Below, one piece after another: positions 6,589-6,608 of a stretch of DNA of 6,608 nucleotides (position 1 is the stretch's first letter; every line of letters begins with the position of its first letter). The stretch is taken from assembly GCA_003535305.1 (NCBI GenBank), contig DOHL01000052.1, positions 1 to 6,608 of the forward strand. Direction: 5' to 3'. The notes under the pieces were generated by a model, which was not told the origin of the DNA, did not search any database, and was given only the letters and a program-made list of their open reading frames with translations. The position numbers and the translations under genes are program-made. Source of the stretch: Candidatus Acetothermia bacterium (lineage in GTDB: Bacteria > Bipolaricaulota > Bipolaricaulia > UBA7950).

Positions 6589-6608
6589 GGGTTCCCCCGC
6601 ACGCGCGG
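6589..6608 (+). CRISPR. First CRISPR repeat of a type I-E array, cut off by the window edge
   Basis: The last 20 bases, GGGTTCCCCC followed by GCACGCGCGG, look like the 5' two-thirds of an I-E repeat. The E. coli repeat begins GAGTTCCCCGCGCCAGCGGGG; both have a G-rich start, GTTCCCC, and a CCCCGC arm with a four-base loop. Here CCGC (6597-6600), loop ACGC, and GCGG (6605-6608) pair, and a full six-pair stem would need GG just beyond the edge. The orientation is the same as the cas genes and the position directly after cas2 is usual. Only one partial copy is visible, so repetition cannot be shown; the exact first base is uncertain by one or two. Confidence 0.72.

Noticed and set aside
1..6608. 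Insertion sequences, transposon ends, tRNA genes, or a second system embedded in the operon
   Set aside because: Coding sequence is continuous from 1 to 6544, every gene fits the I-E set, and no inverted terminal repeats or tRNA-like folds were noticed.

Overview
The window is almost filled by a type I-E CRISPR-Cas locus on the + strand. It has the usual gene order: the 3' end of cas3, then casA (cse1/cas8e), casB (cse2), casC (cas7e), casD (cas5e), casE (cas6e), cas1 and cas2. After a gap of only about 44 bases comes what looks like the first 20 bases of a CRISPR repeat, cut off by the window edge. The GC content is moderate (mid-50s per cent by eye) and nearly every gene has a strong Shine-Dalgarno sequence of the AAGGAGG type. 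This fits a bacterium, but the sequence does not name the taxon. The Cas proteins are longer than the E. coli ones (Cas7e 422 aa, Cas6e 254 aa, Cas2 118 aa), so this is a non-enteric branch of I-E.

Layout: 1-459 is the C-terminal ~152 residues of Cas3, the nuclease-helicase that degrades target DNA; its body lies upstream. 462-5327 encodes the five Cascade subunits. 5332-6544 encodes the adaptation integrase Cas1 and Cas2. 6545-6588 is the only non-coding stretch after cas2; it holds a small stem-loop and possibly a weak promoter. 6589-6608 is the partial repeat. All junctions are tight: gaps of 2, 18, 4 and 4 bases and overlaps of 8, about 17 and 29 bases. Translational coupling on one polycistronic mRNA is the likely arrangement. 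No operon promoter is visible because the start of cas3 is outside the window.

Working together: Cas1-Cas2 inserts new spacers next to the leader. Cas6e cuts the array transcript at the repeat hairpin. CasA, CasB, Cas7e, Cas5e and Cas6e assemble around each crRNA as Cascade, CasA checks the PAM, and Cas3 is recruited to destroy the target. All recognisable active-site residues are present (Cas1 E150/H217/D227/D230; Cas6e Y41/H44 and its glycine-rich loop), and no frameshift or premature stop is seen, so the visible part of the locus looks intact and potentially functional.

I did not find a new biological system. The points most worth a second look are the very short cas2-to-repeat interval, the partial repeat itself, the enlarged Cas7e and Cas6e, and the way Shine-Dalgarno sequences form the C-terminal codons of the upstream proteins.
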